A stretch of 64,000 bases of DNA, from NCBI RefSeq assembly GCF_000718015.1, contig NZ_JODY01000029.1, forward strand, positions 22,904 through 86,903, in the 5' to 3' direction. Origin of the DNA: Streptomyces catenulae (GTDB taxonomy: Bacteria; Actinomycetota; Actinomycetes; Streptomycetales; Streptomycetaceae). The notes beneath the pieces are model-generated. The model was given only the letters and a program-made list of their open reading frames with translations, did not search any database and was not told where the DNA came from. Shown here in pieces: positions 35,354-43,883 of the stretch (position 1 is the first letter of the stretch; each line of letters begins with the position of its first letter). The position numbers were made by a program, and so were the translations under genes.

Positions 35354-35983
35354 CTACCGCTGAGGGGTTTGCTCATCCGGAGATTCAGGACTGTCGAACA
35401 CCGTGGCTAGCTCTGAATCTGCCAGCTCTCCGTTTGCCCAAGACCAAAGCGTGCGTCTTTTCCTGCGGTCTAGAGGGGTGAGCAGAATGCAGGCGCGAAA
35501 GAGGAGTGCGGGCTCCTTGGTCACGTACCACATGTTTGATTTTGCGTAAGTGTAAACTTCTCGAGCGGGTGTGCCGCTCTCTATTTTCCGGGCCATTGCA
35601 TTCAGGTCGGTATCGAACATGGATTTCGGGGTGATTGAAATCCGGTAAACCTTCTCGAACTCTTTGCAGAATTCTCGGGATGCGTACTCGGGTACGTTCC
35701 GTATCCACCATTTCTCGACCAGCGTGCGGGGGAATGCTTCCTTCGTGAATGCGTCTCTCAGTGATGCATCGACTTCTGAGAGAGTGCTCCGGAGTGCGAG
35801 GGTGCGTGGGTCACTCGATGCCTCTGTCAGGGTTTTTTCCAGAGCGGAGCGAATGGCGATGTCTGTCAGGTAATCCTCCACTTCCCATGGATATCCTTCA
35901 CGGCAGTACTCCGCGAAACCTCTCCAACGCCCCAGTGCCTGTGCTGGATCGAGTCCCGCCGGTTCTTCCTGTGGATGCGTCAT
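35354..35983 (-). CDS. Unrecognised cytoplasmic protein of the RHS island (candidate immunity gene)
   Basis: A 209-residue hydrophilic, helix-rich protein without signal peptide or membrane segment. Conserved-looking features are RWRGFAEYCREGYPWEVEDYL near the N-terminus, an LRSTLSEVDASLRDAF helix, and WWIRNVPEYASREF in the middle. The second half (YRISITPKSMFDTDLNAMAR) may be a separate small domain. Codon use and G+C are clearly lower than in the surrounding chromosome (29 of 60 bases G or C in 35521-35580). It is last of three genes downstream of an RHS toxin tip. An immunity role is inferred from position only. Confidence 0.6.
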   Translation of the reverse strand: MTHPQEEPAGLDPAQALGRWRGFAEYCREGYPWEVEDYLTDIAIRSALEKTLTEASSDPRTLALRSTLSEVDASLRDAFTKEAFPRTLVEKWWIRNVPEYASREFCKEFEKVYRISITPKSMFDTDLNAMARKIESGTPAREVYTYAKSNMWYVTKEPALLFRACILLTPLDRRKRRTLWSWANGELADSELATVFDSPESPDEQTPQR

Positions 35984-36017
35984 GTTTTCATTTCTCTTAC
36001 CCTTGGTGACCCTCTGT

Positions 36018-36689
36018 TCATTTTTCGGGTTCCGGCAAGGGGTGACGGATCATCGACCCAACGTTCATCCTCTCCTTCATGAATTTACTGAGTGATTCCT
36101 TGTCCTCCACCCAGTAGTCGCCGCACTCCTGGGTGAACTCGGCGTCCTTCGAGAAAGTGATGAGGTAGCTGGGCGGAGTGTCGGGTAGTTCCTCGATTCT
36201 TACGTATTTCCCTTGGTCATCTCCGGCTTCGATGAATCCGGTTCTTGTAGGTGATGCGGGGTTCTGTCCGTCCGTGTCATCGTCCGGAGCGGGTATTTCA
36301 GAGGGGCATAGCTCCCTCCGGGGCGATGAGCGGGGTGGCGCGATCTTCGCCTTCTCTTCTCTGTACCGGTGGACGGCCCACGCTTCCCCGTCCATGAGGG
36401 CTTCCCAGAAGCCTGGTGCGGACCAGGGCGGAGGGAGCATCGAAAAGCTTCCGTGCGGGCCGAGGAACGCCTGCCATGTGGCAGGTATGTCAGGGTCGGT
36501 TATTTCGAAGAGACGGGAGTCGAAGAGACCGGGAAGGCGATTCGGGAAGCTCTCGATGCGGAACTTGTTCGGACCGTCCGCTGCTGCGTAGGTTTCGAGA
36601 ACCGCGTATTCCGCGCCCTCCTTCAAGGAGGTGGCTCCTTGGTTCGCTGTCGGGTGGCCCGGGATGGCGCCGGTGAAGCGGACTCGCAT
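36018..36689 (-). CDS. Unrecognised two-part protein of the RHS island (candidate immunity gene)
   Basis: A 223-residue soluble protein. The N-terminal part (1-115) contains GAEYAVLETYAA, FRIESFPNRLPGLFDSRLFEI and WEALMDGEAWAVHRY. After a Pro/Asp-rich linker, the C-terminal part (about 150-223; KYVRIEELPDTPPSYLITF, CGDYWVEDKESLSKFM) looks like an independent small domain of the kind common among actinobacterial immunity proteins, so this may be a fusion of two immunity modules. GGAG lies 10 bases before the ATG. Low G+C like its neighbours. Function is inferred from context. Confidence 0.6.
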   Translation of the reverse strand: MRVRFTGAIPGHPTANQGATSLKEGAEYAVLETYAAADGPNKFRIESFPNRLPGLFDSRLFEITDPDIPATWQAFLGPHGSFSMLPPPWSAPGFWEALMDGEAWAVHRYREEKAKIAPPRSSPRRELCPSEIPAPDDDTDGQNPASPTRTGFIEAGDDQGKYVRIEELPDTPPSYLITFSKDAEFTQECGDYWVEDKESLSKFMKERMNVGSMIRHPLPEPEK

Positions 36690-36788
36690 CTTGGTGCTCC
36701 TGGGGCCGTCGGGCGATTGTTCATTACCTCTGGTGAGTGCGGGGCATCGGAAGTCTGTGGGACCAGGGTTACCGTATCGGGATTCCTG

Positions 36789-37265
36789 CTATTCTGCGTA
36801 ATCCTTGCGAAATTTTTCAATCGATTCTTCGATTTCTGCCAGTGCTGTGTTTGGTGTCCGGTGAGTGGGCCATTCGCGCTGATAGCCAGATTCCCCTAGT
36901 GAGGCCATCAGGTTTTCTTGGGCCGACTTGACTGAGAGTGCGAACTGGGCAAGATCGATTCTGTCGCTGGACCATGCTGGTTCATCTTCCTCTGGTGCTC
37001 CCCATTCGCTGTGTAGAGTGATCTTTACATTCAATGAGGATCGCTCTCGGCGGATATGCCAGCGAACCTCTGTGGGCTCACCGTCGAAGGAGAATGTAAC
37101 GCTCGAAGCGCCGTTCAGCAGGGCGCTGATGGCGTCCAGAATGAGTCTTGGGGCATCCACTCCATCGCCAACGGAAATGCGGCAATTGCTCGAATTTTTG
37201 TAAATCTCAAAGGTTGCCCAGCCGTGACGCATTTTGATCCAGCGAAACTCGACACTCTCTGGCAT
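36789..37265 (-). CDS. Unrecognised small protein directly after the RHS toxin tip (best candidate immunity gene)
   Basis: A 158-residue acidic, alpha/beta protein: WIKMRHGWATFEIYKN, LLNGASSVTFSFDGEPTEVRW, then a helical end IEESIEKFRKDYAE. No signal or membrane segment. The ATG lies 18 bases after the RHS stop, the classic place of the cognate immunity gene in polymorphic toxin loci. Low G+C (30 of 60 bases in 37141-37200). I do not recognise a named family. Cognate immunity is inference from order and spacing. Confidence 0.65.
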   Translation of the reverse strand: MPESVEFRWIKMRHGWATFEIYKNSSNCRISVGDGVDAPRLILDAISALLNGASSVTFSFDGEPTEVRWHIRRERSSLNVKITLHSEWGAPEEDEPAWSSDRIDLAQFALSVKSAQENLMASLGESGYQREWPTHRTPNTALAEIEESIEKFRKDYAE

Positions 37266-37283
37266 TGGTTGAGTCCTGTCTCT

Positions 37284-38160
37284 CTATAGGGGATAGGCTG
37301 TGTGTATATCATTTCCGCGAATTATTATCTCCGCTATGCGTGTTGGTGCCCCCTTTCCGTTGATGCCAATGGTTTGGTTGTATTCGTGGCGGTGTATGTG
37401 TCCTGGGCCGTTGGGGTTCGGGACTCTCGGCGAGTTGTTGGCGCCGTGGAGCAAGTTGTCGCCGAGGACATGATCATTGCCGCTCCAGATGAAATCCTCG
37501 TCAAACTCTCCGGGGACGTTGATGTCTCCGCTGTTGCTTGCTCTCTCTCGTGCACCCTCTCCATGGCGATACTCAATGTGAGCCAGTCGATCTTCAGAGA
37601 TGGAGTGACTTCCGGAGCAGGGTGAAAGGCCGAGCGGGTCGACGGAGCCGAGTGGGTTACGAACGTACGCGACGGGGTTCGGTGAGGGCACAGTCCGAGT
37701 GGATCTGCCTATGTATAACGGCCGACCTCGGCGTCGTGTTCGTAGCGGTAGGCGCCCGCCCTGGTGATGCGGGTGCCGGTGTAGGTGCGGTCGCCGCGGG
37801 CCGTGGGGTTGGGGTGCTGGTCGGGCCAGGTGGCGTGGGTCTGGTTGCCGGACTCGTCGTAGGCGTAGGTCTCGGTCCAGTTGGCGGCGTGGACGGCGGT
37901 GACGCGGCCCGCGCGGTCGAGGTCGAAGGTGCGGCGGCCGGAGTGGGAGTCGTCGAGGGCGATGAGGTGGCCGTCGGCGCGGTAGGTGTAGGCGCGGCGG
38001 TGGAGGAGAGTCGCCGCGGAGCCGGGTTCGACGCCGGGTGCTTCGCCGGTTCCGGGTACGCCGTCCAGGCCGGGGACGTCGCCCGGAGCCCGGGCCCCTG
38101 ATGCTCCGGCCTCCGGAGTGTGCGCCGCGCCGGGCCACCCCGGATCGAACGGGCTGCTCG
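37284..38160 (-). pseudogene. Decayed RHS-repeat gene retaining its C-terminal toxin tip
   Basis: From about 38160 down to a TAG at 37709-37711 one frame encodes RHS/YD repeats (RRAYTYRADGHLIALDD, RAGRVTAVHAANWTETYAYD). The usual 100-plus residues between YRYEHDAE and GRYT are missing, and the TAG interrupts GRYT-ADPLGL. A frameshift near 37690 then leads to PSPNPVAYVRNPLGSVDPLGL, the RHS core end, and a tip of about 110 residues ending IIIRGNDIHTAYPL. The paired DPLGL motifs are the known self-cleavage signature of RHS proteins. The N-terminal RHS gene is absent. A GTG near 37683 could still start the tip alone. Confidence 0.8.
37286..37305 (-). repeat. Direct repeat copy 1, end of RHS tip
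   Basis: ATAGGGGATAGGCTGTGTGT covers the last codons and stop of the toxin tip (HTAYPL-stop on the minus strand). It matches 38411-38430 at 19 of 20 bases. Confidence 0.7.
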
Positions 38161-38410
38161 CCGCCCCGGGCCCGGCAGCCCACCAGATCCCCCGGCAGCC
38201 CGTCAGGCGCTTCGGCCTCCGGAAAACCGCCGGGCCTCGCGGCCCCCGGCAGCCCCGTAGCCGCCGTCTCGGGAGGCACGTCCTCGACGCGCAACAGCGA
38301 CGGCCCCGTCAACCGGCCCGTCGTATCCCCCGTCGGCCATGTCGCCCCCCATTGTGTGTTTCCTCCCCCTTGCCGTGGCGCCCCCCCCGGGTCGCCGAAG
38401 ACACACCCTG

Positions 38411-38430
38411 TCATAGGGGATGGGCTGTGT
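38411..38430 (-). repeat. Direct repeat copy 2, upstream edge of the RHS remnant
   Basis: ATAGGGGATGGGCTGTGTGT. In the corresponding minus-strand frame it reads HTAHPL-stop, homologous to the end of the present tip, although nothing RHS-like precedes it. It may be the last trace of an earlier RHS toxin end. Confidence 0.7.
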
Positions 38431-38595
38431 GTTCCGGCGGTCGCTGGGCGGCTGAAAGAGAGGGGTATTTCCCCTCTGATAACCGGATGGTGGGTCGGTT
38501 ATTGGAGGGGGATGCGGGGGCGGAAATGCCGACCGGCCGCGCCGTCAGGCCCGTGGGGGCCCGGCGGTGCGGCCGGTCGGTGGGGGTGCGGGGGG

Positions 38596-40353
38596 TCAGT
38601 TGTCCTTGAGGACGCCTGCGGTGCGGGCTTCGGTGAGCCATTCGGGGAACTCGACCATCAGCTGCTGGTAGAGCTCGTCGGAGGAGAGGGCGCGGGGGTC
38701 GCGTCCGGCGTGGAAGAAACCGGCGTTGTCGACGACGCGCTTTTCCGGTACGGCCAGGTCGTCGAGCTTGCGGAGGAAGTCGAAGCCCTTGGCGTCGGGG
38801 TCGCCGAAGCCGATGAACTGCCAGAAAATGGGGAGCCCGGCGGCCTCGCAGAGCGCCTTTTCGGCGGCCGGCTTGGAGGTCGGGGCGCCGTCGGTCTGGA
38901 AGATGACGAAAGCCGGGGCGGTGCTGCCGGACTTCTTGTAGTGCTGGACGACCGCGTCGATGGCCCAGTGGTAATTCGTCCGCCCCATGTGGCCGAGCCC
39001 GGCGTGGAGTTCGGCGATCCGGCCCTCGTAGTGGGTGAGGTCGAGTTCGGCGGTGCCGTCGACGTCGGTGGAGAAGAAGACGACGGGGACGATGCCGTCG
39101 TCGTCGAGGTTCGCGGAGAGGCCGAGGGCCTGTTCGGCGAGGTGCTGGACGGTGCCGTCCTTGTAGTAGTTGCGCATCGAGCCGGAGCGGTCGAGCACCA
39201 GGTAGACGGCGGCGCGCTGGGTGCCGAGCCCGTGCTTGTCGAGGGTCACCGCGGCGGACTTGACGAGGCTGACTAGGGCGGGCGCGTCCGCCTCGACCTT
39301 GCGGAGGGCGGTGGTGCGGGGGGCGGTCGCGGCGGGGGGCTGGGGGGCTTCGGGCGTCGAGACGGGCTCGGGCGTCGAGGTGGGCTGGGGCGCGGTCTCG
39401 GGTGCCTCGGTCGTCTCCGTTGCCTCGGCTGCCTTGGTTGCTGCTTCGGCCGCTTCGGCTGCCTTGGTCGCTTCGGTCGCCGCGGGTGCCTCGGCCGCCT
39501 CGGTCTCGGTGGGCTCCGGGGCCTCCTCGGCCTTCTTGGTGTCCGTAACCTCCGTAGCCTCCGGGGCCTTTGCGGACTCCGTTACCTCCGCGGTGTCCGT
39601 GGCTTCCGCTGCCTCCTCGGCCTTCTGCTTCTCAACGGGCTCCGCCGGGGCGGTCGTTGACGGCTTCGGGGTGTCGAATGCCTGGCTGACCAGGTCGTCC
39701 GCGCCCGCGCTCTCGGAGGTCGGGGCGGAAGCCTCGGAGCGCTCGGAACCCTCGGATGCGGCGTCCTTGTCCGAGGCGGTGGCGGCGGCCTCCTCCGCGG
39801 GGGCGGCCTCCTCCGTCGGCGCAGCCTCCGCAGGGGCAGCCTCCGCAGAGGCGGGGGCCACCGAGGACGCGTCCACCGGTGCCGCGGGCTCCGACGCCTC
39901 ATCCGCCGTCGCCGGTGCCGCATCCCGCGCTGCCGCAGCCTGCTCCGGCTTCGCAGCCTGCTCCGGCTTCGCGGTCTTCTCCGGCTCCGGGGTCGGCTCC
40001 GGGGTCTCGACGCGGTCGTCGACGTGGGCGGCCTGGGCCGGGACGGTCGGGGTGTCCGGGGTGGTGGTGGATTCCTGGGGGGCCGTGCGGGCGGCGGGGA
40101 CCTCGGCCACCGGGCGGTCCGGGGTGGGCTGTTCGGCGGCGGGGGTCTCGGCCGTGGGCTCCTCGGCCGCCGGGGCTTCGGTGCCGGGCCGGTCGGCGGG
40201 GGTGCCGGGGGCGGATTCCTCGCGGGCCTCCGGGATGGTGGTGGCGGAGGTGGCCGGTTCCGGCGTTTCCGTGCCGCTCGGTGTGGTGCCGGACTCCTCC
40301 CGGGTCGCCTTGGAGCGACCGAAAGCGTTGCGCAGCAGACTCCGAATGCCCAT
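38596..40353 (-). CDS. VWA-domain protein, TerF-like, with long Ala/Glu/Pro/Thr N-terminal region
   Basis: A 585-residue protein. After a conserved start (MGIRSLLRNAFGR) come about 360 residues of low-complexity Ala/Glu/Thr/Pro sequence. The C-terminal 215 residues form a von Willebrand A domain of the TerF/TerY tellurium-resistance type. Its MIDAS motif is LDRSGSM (DxSxS), with TDGAPTSKP later, and YYKDGTVQHLAEQALGLSANLDDDG is characteristic of TerF C-termini. VWA domains bind protein partners through a metal ion. No other ter genes are in view. The ATG at 40353 has AGAGAGG upstream. The repetitive region may vary in length among strains. Confidence 0.85.
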   Translation of the reverse strand: MGIRSLLRNAFGRSKATREESGTTPSGTETPEPATSATTIPEAREESAPGTPADRPGTEAPAAEEPTAETPAAEQPTPDRPVAEVPAARTAPQESTTTPDTPTVPAQAAHVDDRVETPEPTPEPEKTAKPEQAAKPEQAAAARDAAPATADEASEPAAPVDASSVAPASAEAAPAEAAPTEEAAPAEEAAATASDKDAASEGSERSEASAPTSESAGADDLVSQAFDTPKPSTTAPAEPVEKQKAEEAAEATDTAEVTESAKAPEATEVTDTKKAEEAPEPTETEAAEAPAATEATKAAEAAEAATKAAEATETTEAPETAPQPTSTPEPVSTPEAPQPPAATAPRTTALRKVEADAPALVSLVKSAAVTLDKHGLGTQRAAVYLVLDRSGSMRNYYKDGTVQHLAEQALGLSANLDDDGIVPVVFFSTDVDGTAELDLTHYEGRIAELHAGLGHMGRTNYHWAIDAVVQHYKKSGSTAPAFVIFQTDGAPTSKPAAEKALCEAAGLPIFWQFIGFGDPDAKGFDFLRKLDDLAVPEKRVVDNAGFFHAGRDPRALSSDELYQQLMVEFPEWLTEARTAGVLKDN

Positions 40354-41347
40354 CGGCGGACCTCTCTGGGGTGTGGTGGGTGCGGCGTATGTCCGTGAAG
40401 CTGCGGACATGTCCCTGACCAGGACGGATACGTAAGGGTAGCGGCCCGCACCGGCGTCACAGTGGGACCTCGGGCGCCGCGTTGCCCGTACGAGGGGGCG
40501 CTGTACGGGGTGAGGGAACGGGTTCCGGGGCCCGGGCGGAGGGGGTTGTCCGGCCCCCGATGGCGCGCGGTCGGACAGCGGAGGGGAAGGAATCGGCCAG
40601 GGAGAGGGGAGGGCGTGGACGGGCGGGAGGCGGCGGTACGGAAACCGGTCAGGTGTGGAGTGGTGGCGGCAGCCGGAGGGAGCGGACGCCCCGGCCCCCT
40701 CCCCGCTGCCGCCCCCGAGCTTGCGGGGAGCGGGGACCGCCTCCCGGAGCACCCCAAGGCCGGACGCTCCTCCGGGCCCAGGTCAGAGGCCCCTCCCGGC
40801 TCACCCCGACCCCGTCGAACCCGTACGGAGAGGCGCGACGGCCCCTCGACCGGCGGTCCGGCCGCCCCGCCTCCGCCCCCACCGAACGCAAGCCCGCACG
40901 CACAAGCCCGCACGCACGGGCCGCCAGGCGAAGGCCCCCGACCGTCGAGTACGAGCCATCAGATACCAGCCCCGGCGCGGGCATCGCCGTCGCCGCCGCC
41001 GCGACTGACCGCGTCCGTCCGCGCCCGCCTCCGCGCCGTCGGCACAGGTGCGTCCGTCGGCCGCTCATTTCCGGCTGAGTGGATTCCTTTTCGTTATGCG
41101 GGCTCCCGTATGATCACCGCGCCTCCCTGGTGTGTGAACGCGGCCGCGCGGGGATGGGCTCGTATCACGGTGCGGACACAGGTCGGCAAGGTGCGGGTAA
41201 GGAATTGGCTCGGACTGGTATCCGATGTCCGGTCGGTCCCCTCTTATCCGGTGACCATCGGTCCGAGCCGCCCGTTGTTGGTCAAGGCGGTCGCAAGCCG
41301 GGAGCCGGGCGAGAGCCCTTGCGAGGGTGACGGGAGATGTGGGGCGC
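40354..41347. other. Gene-poor gap of about 1 kb
   Basis: Between the VWA gene and the esterase. Open frames on both strands are Pro/Arg/Gly-rich, lack ribosome-binding sites and do not resemble proteins. The last 280 bases (about 41070-41347) are less GC-rich and probably hold the esterase promoter and a long leader. I see no convincing riboswitch or RNA gene. Confidence 0.5.
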
Positions 41348-42658
41348 ATGGGGCTGACCAGTCGGTCGCTCGAAATCGCGGTCGTGGGGCTGGCGGTGGT
41401 GCTCGTCGCGTTGACGGTGTGGCAGTGGCCGCGGCTGTCGGGACGTGGCGTAGGAGTTCTCTTCGGCAGGCTCGGCGCCGTCGTGCTCACCCAGGTGGCA
41501 CTGGTGTGTGCGCTGGCACTCGCGGTCAACAACAGCTTCGAGTTCTACGGCAGTTGGGACGATCTGCTCGGCAACGAGGACAAGGCGCCGGTCGCGGTCA
41601 GTGACAACGGCGGCCAGTACGCCTCCGTCGGCACCACCAAGGGCGCGCTGATCCAGCCCGCCGGGCCGCAGGGGCTCGACCGGGTGACGGGTCTGCCGCA
41701 GGGCCCCGCCGACAAGGTCGGGAAGATGGAGTCGGTACGGATCGTGGGCCGCCGCAGCGGTGCGATCAACCCGGCGTTCGTCTATCTGCCGCCGCAGTAC
41801 TTCCAGCCGCAGTACCGCCGTCAGCGCTTCCCCGTGATGGTCGTGATCAGCGGCTACCCCGGCGGCATCATGAACCTCGCGCAGCATCTGCAGATCCCGC
41901 AGAACGCCGGGCGGCTGATCGCCAAGGGCACCATGCAGCCGACGGTCATGGTGATGGTGCGGCCGACGATCGCGCCGCCGCGGGACACCGAGTGCGTGGA
42001 CGTGCCGGGCGGTCCGCAGGCCGAGACGTTCTTCACCAAGGACCTGCCGGACGCGATGCGGTCCGCGTACCGGGTGGGGCACGACGCCAGCGCGTGGGGC
42101 GCGTTCGGGTACTCGTCGGGCGGCACCTGCTCGCTCCAGCTGGCGATGCGGAACCCGAAGATCTACACCTCCGCCGTCTCGCTCTCCGGCGACTACGCGA
42201 TCAAGGACGACCTGACGACCGGCAGCCTCTTCGGCGCCGGTCCGGAGGGCGCGAAGCGGGAGCGGGAGCACGATCTGCTGTGGCGGATGAAGCATCTGCC
42301 CGTTCCGCAGATCTCCGCGCTGGTGGCGAGCAGCCGCCAGGGTGAGCCGGACTACGGCGCGACGATGGACTTCATCCACGCGGCGAAGGCGCCGATGACG
42401 GTCGACTCGATCATCCTGCCCCGCGGCAGCCACCAGTTCGCCACCTGGCGGCGTGAGGTGGTCCCGGCGCTGGAGTGGCAGAGCCGTCAGCTGACGTTCC
42501 CGCAGGACGTCGTGGCGAAGCCGACCAAGCCCGCCGCCCCGCACGGTGAGCAGGCACACGAGAGCAAGCCGGGCGAGCACCACACGGGGCAGCCGTCCGG
42601 CGCCCCGGCGCAGGCGGAGCGCCGCCGGGACGCGGTGGAGCCGGACGCGCAGGACTGA
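41348..42658 (+). CDS. Membrane-anchored esterase D/mycolyltransferase-like alpha/beta hydrolase
   Basis: A 436-residue protein. Two N-terminal hydrophobic segments (EIAVVGLAVVLVALTVW and LTQVALVCALALAV, residues about 8-60) would anchor it with the enzyme domain outside. The hydrolase domain has FPVMVVISGYPGG (oxyanion region), the nucleophile elbow GYSSGGTC, and DFIHAAKAPMTV leading to HQFATW (catalytic histidine). The family includes putative esterases and the Ag85 fold. The C-terminus is a polar Pro/Glu/His-rich tail. The ATG at 41348 has GGGAG upstream; a GTG at 41327 is an alternative. Confidence 0.82.
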   Translation: MGLTSRSLEIAVVGLAVVLVALTVWQWPRLSGRGVGVLFGRLGAVVLTQVALVCALALAVNNSFEFYGSWDDLLGNEDKAPVAVSDNGGQYASVGTTKGALIQPAGPQGLDRVTGLPQGPADKVGKMESVRIVGRRSGAINPAFVYLPPQYFQPQYRRQRFPVMVVISGYPGGIMNLAQHLQIPQNAGRLIAKGTMQPTVMVMVRPTIAPPRDTECVDVPGGPQAETFFTKDLPDAMRSAYRVGHDASAWGAFGYSSGGTCSLQLAMRNPKIYTSAVSLSGDYAIKDDLTTGSLFGAGPEGAKREREHDLLWRMKHLPVPQISALVASSRQGEPDYGATMDFIHAAKAPMTVDSIILPRGSHQFATWRREVVPALEWQSRQLTFPQDVVAKPTKPAAPHGEQAHESKPGEHHTGQPSGAPAQAERRRDAVEPDAQD

Positions 42659-42696
42659 CGGCAGGACTGACGGGGCGCAGGACCGACGGCGTACGC

Positions 42697-42744
42697 GGAC
42701 GGGCCGGGCACGGGGTGAGCGGTCACCCCGTGCCCGGCCCGTCC
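42697..42744. terminator. Bidirectional hairpin between esterase and deacetylase genes
   Basis: 22-bp perfect arms (42697-42718, beginning GGACGGGCCGGGCACGG, and 42723-42744) with a 4-base loop lie between converging genes. Confidence 0.9.
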
Positions 42745-42772
42745 GTATGTCCGGGGCCGTGCGCCGCCGCGC

Positions 42773-43567
42773 TCAGGGGTGGTAGACCATGCCCGGCTCC
42801 GGCTTCGCGGGCGCGAGCAGCTGGGAGACGGTGACGAGCGTGAAGCCGCGGTGCTTCAGCTCCTTGAGGATGCCGGGGACGGCGGGGACGGTGCCCGGGT
42901 AGATGTCGTGGAGCAGGATGATGCCGTCCTGCTCGGTCTGGTCGAGGACCCGCTCCGTGATCAGCTTGGAGTCGTTGGTCTGGTAGTCCTTCGCCGTCAC
43001 GCTCCACAGGACCTCGGCGAGCCCCAGCTCCTTGCTGACCTCGGCGACCTTCTCGTCGGTACGGCCCTGGGGCGGGCGCATCAGCGTCGGGGTCTTGCCG
43101 GTGAGGTCGTGGACGGCCTTCTGGACGCGGGAGAGCTGGCTCCGGATCTGTGCCGGGGTGGCCTCGGTGAGGATCTGGTGCGACCAGGTGTGGTTGGCCA
43201 GTTCGTGGCCCTCGCGGTCGATCCGCTTCACCTCGGCGGGGCGCTCGGCGATGTGGTTCTTGCCGAGCATGAAGAAGGTGGCGTGCGCCTGCTCCTTCTT
43301 GAGGATGTCCAGCAGGCGGTCGGTGTTCTCGCTGGGACCCGCGTCGAAGGTGAGCGCCACGCACTTGGCCTTGCGGCAGTCGACGTCCGCGCCGCCGCCC
43401 TTGCCGTCCCCCGCGAGCTGGGCGTCGCGGGCCTTGACGTCGGCCGCCGGGGCGTCGTCGCGGGCGTCGGCGGGGGTGATCTGGTTGGCGGGGGTGCAGC
43501 CGCCGAGCGCCAGGGAGGCGGCGGTCAGCAGCCCGGCTATGAGGGGGCGGCGGACGTTCTTCGGCAT
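42773..43567 (-). CDS. Secreted polysaccharide deacetylase (NodB domain) lipoprotein
   Basis: A 264-residue protein. The lipoprotein signal (KNVRRPLIAGLLTAASLA, lipobox LALGGC) places it on the outer face of the membrane. The NodB domain has motif 1 LTFDAGPS (catalytic Asp; Ala replaces the usual second Asp of TFDDG), motif 2 NHTWSHQ (metal His pair), motif 3 RPPQG and motif 5 ILLHDI. It should remove acetyl groups from peptidoglycan or another GlcNAc polymer, with the TFDAGP variant common in CE4 enzymes. Its promoter contains the CTAC/GTAG repeat region. Confidence 0.9.
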   Translation of the reverse strand: MPKNVRRPLIAGLLTAASLALGGCTPANQITPADARDDAPAADVKARDAQLAGDGKGGGADVDCRKAKCVALTFDAGPSENTDRLLDILKKEQAHATFFMLGKNHIAERPAEVKRIDREGHELANHTWSHQILTEATPAQIRSQLSRVQKAVHDLTGKTPTLMRPPQGRTDEKVAEVSKELGLAEVLWSVTAKDYQTNDSKLITERVLDQTEQDGIILLHDIYPGTVPAVPGILKELKHRGFTLVTVSQLLAPAKPEPGMVYHP

Positions 43568-43645
43568 GGAACTCTCCGGGCGGAGCGGGGTACGGCGGGC
43601 AGCCGGACGGTCGATCGCCCGTCGGCTGCCGGGAACTATACATAG

Positions 43646-43722
43646 CGTGTAGAGACGGGGTGTCTACGCGGTATGTCTACGCATCCTGTAGAGGCGGTAT
43701 GTCTACGCACCCTGTAGAGGTG
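43646..43722. promoter_or_regulatory. Tandem operator-like repeat in the deacetylase/ABC-permease divergent promoter
   Basis: Two consecutive 26-bp units (43671-43696 and 43697-43722) match at 24 of 26 bases; each contains TCTACGC and CTGTAGAGG, so CTAC...GTAG forms a dyad. A partial earlier copy covers 43646-43670 (GCGTGTAGAGA, TGTCTACGC). These regularly spaced dyads between divergent genes suggest cooperative binding of a repressor, perhaps GntR type. The rest of 43568-43883 is GC-rich with no gene. Confidence 0.6.
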
Positions 43723-43883
43723 GGGCGGCGCGGGCCGGGGGGCGCGGTGCCCGGTCCGGGGCGGGGGCGGTGCGCGGGGCGGCGTCCGGTCCGGGGTGCG
43801 GGTCGGTGCCCGGTCCGGGGCGGCGGGCCCGTTCGGACGCGTTCCGCGCGACAGTGGGGGCCGCCCCGGGGTGGACTCGTACC

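Noticed and set aside
37266..37290. tRNA or att site at the RHS island edge
   Set aside because: No tRNA-like fold or TPsiC-arm sequence was found there or elsewhere in the window, and no integrase gene is present.
37284..38414. A single 376-codon gene for the RHS remnant
   Set aside because: Its first 230 or so residues are out of the RHS frame (Arg/Pro-rich). The true RHS repeats are in another frame, so it is a frameshifted pseudogene.
40462..41604. Gene in the 1-kb gap before the esterase
   Set aside because: The frame runs into the esterase in another phase and codes Pro/Arg/Gly-rich sequence without domain signs.
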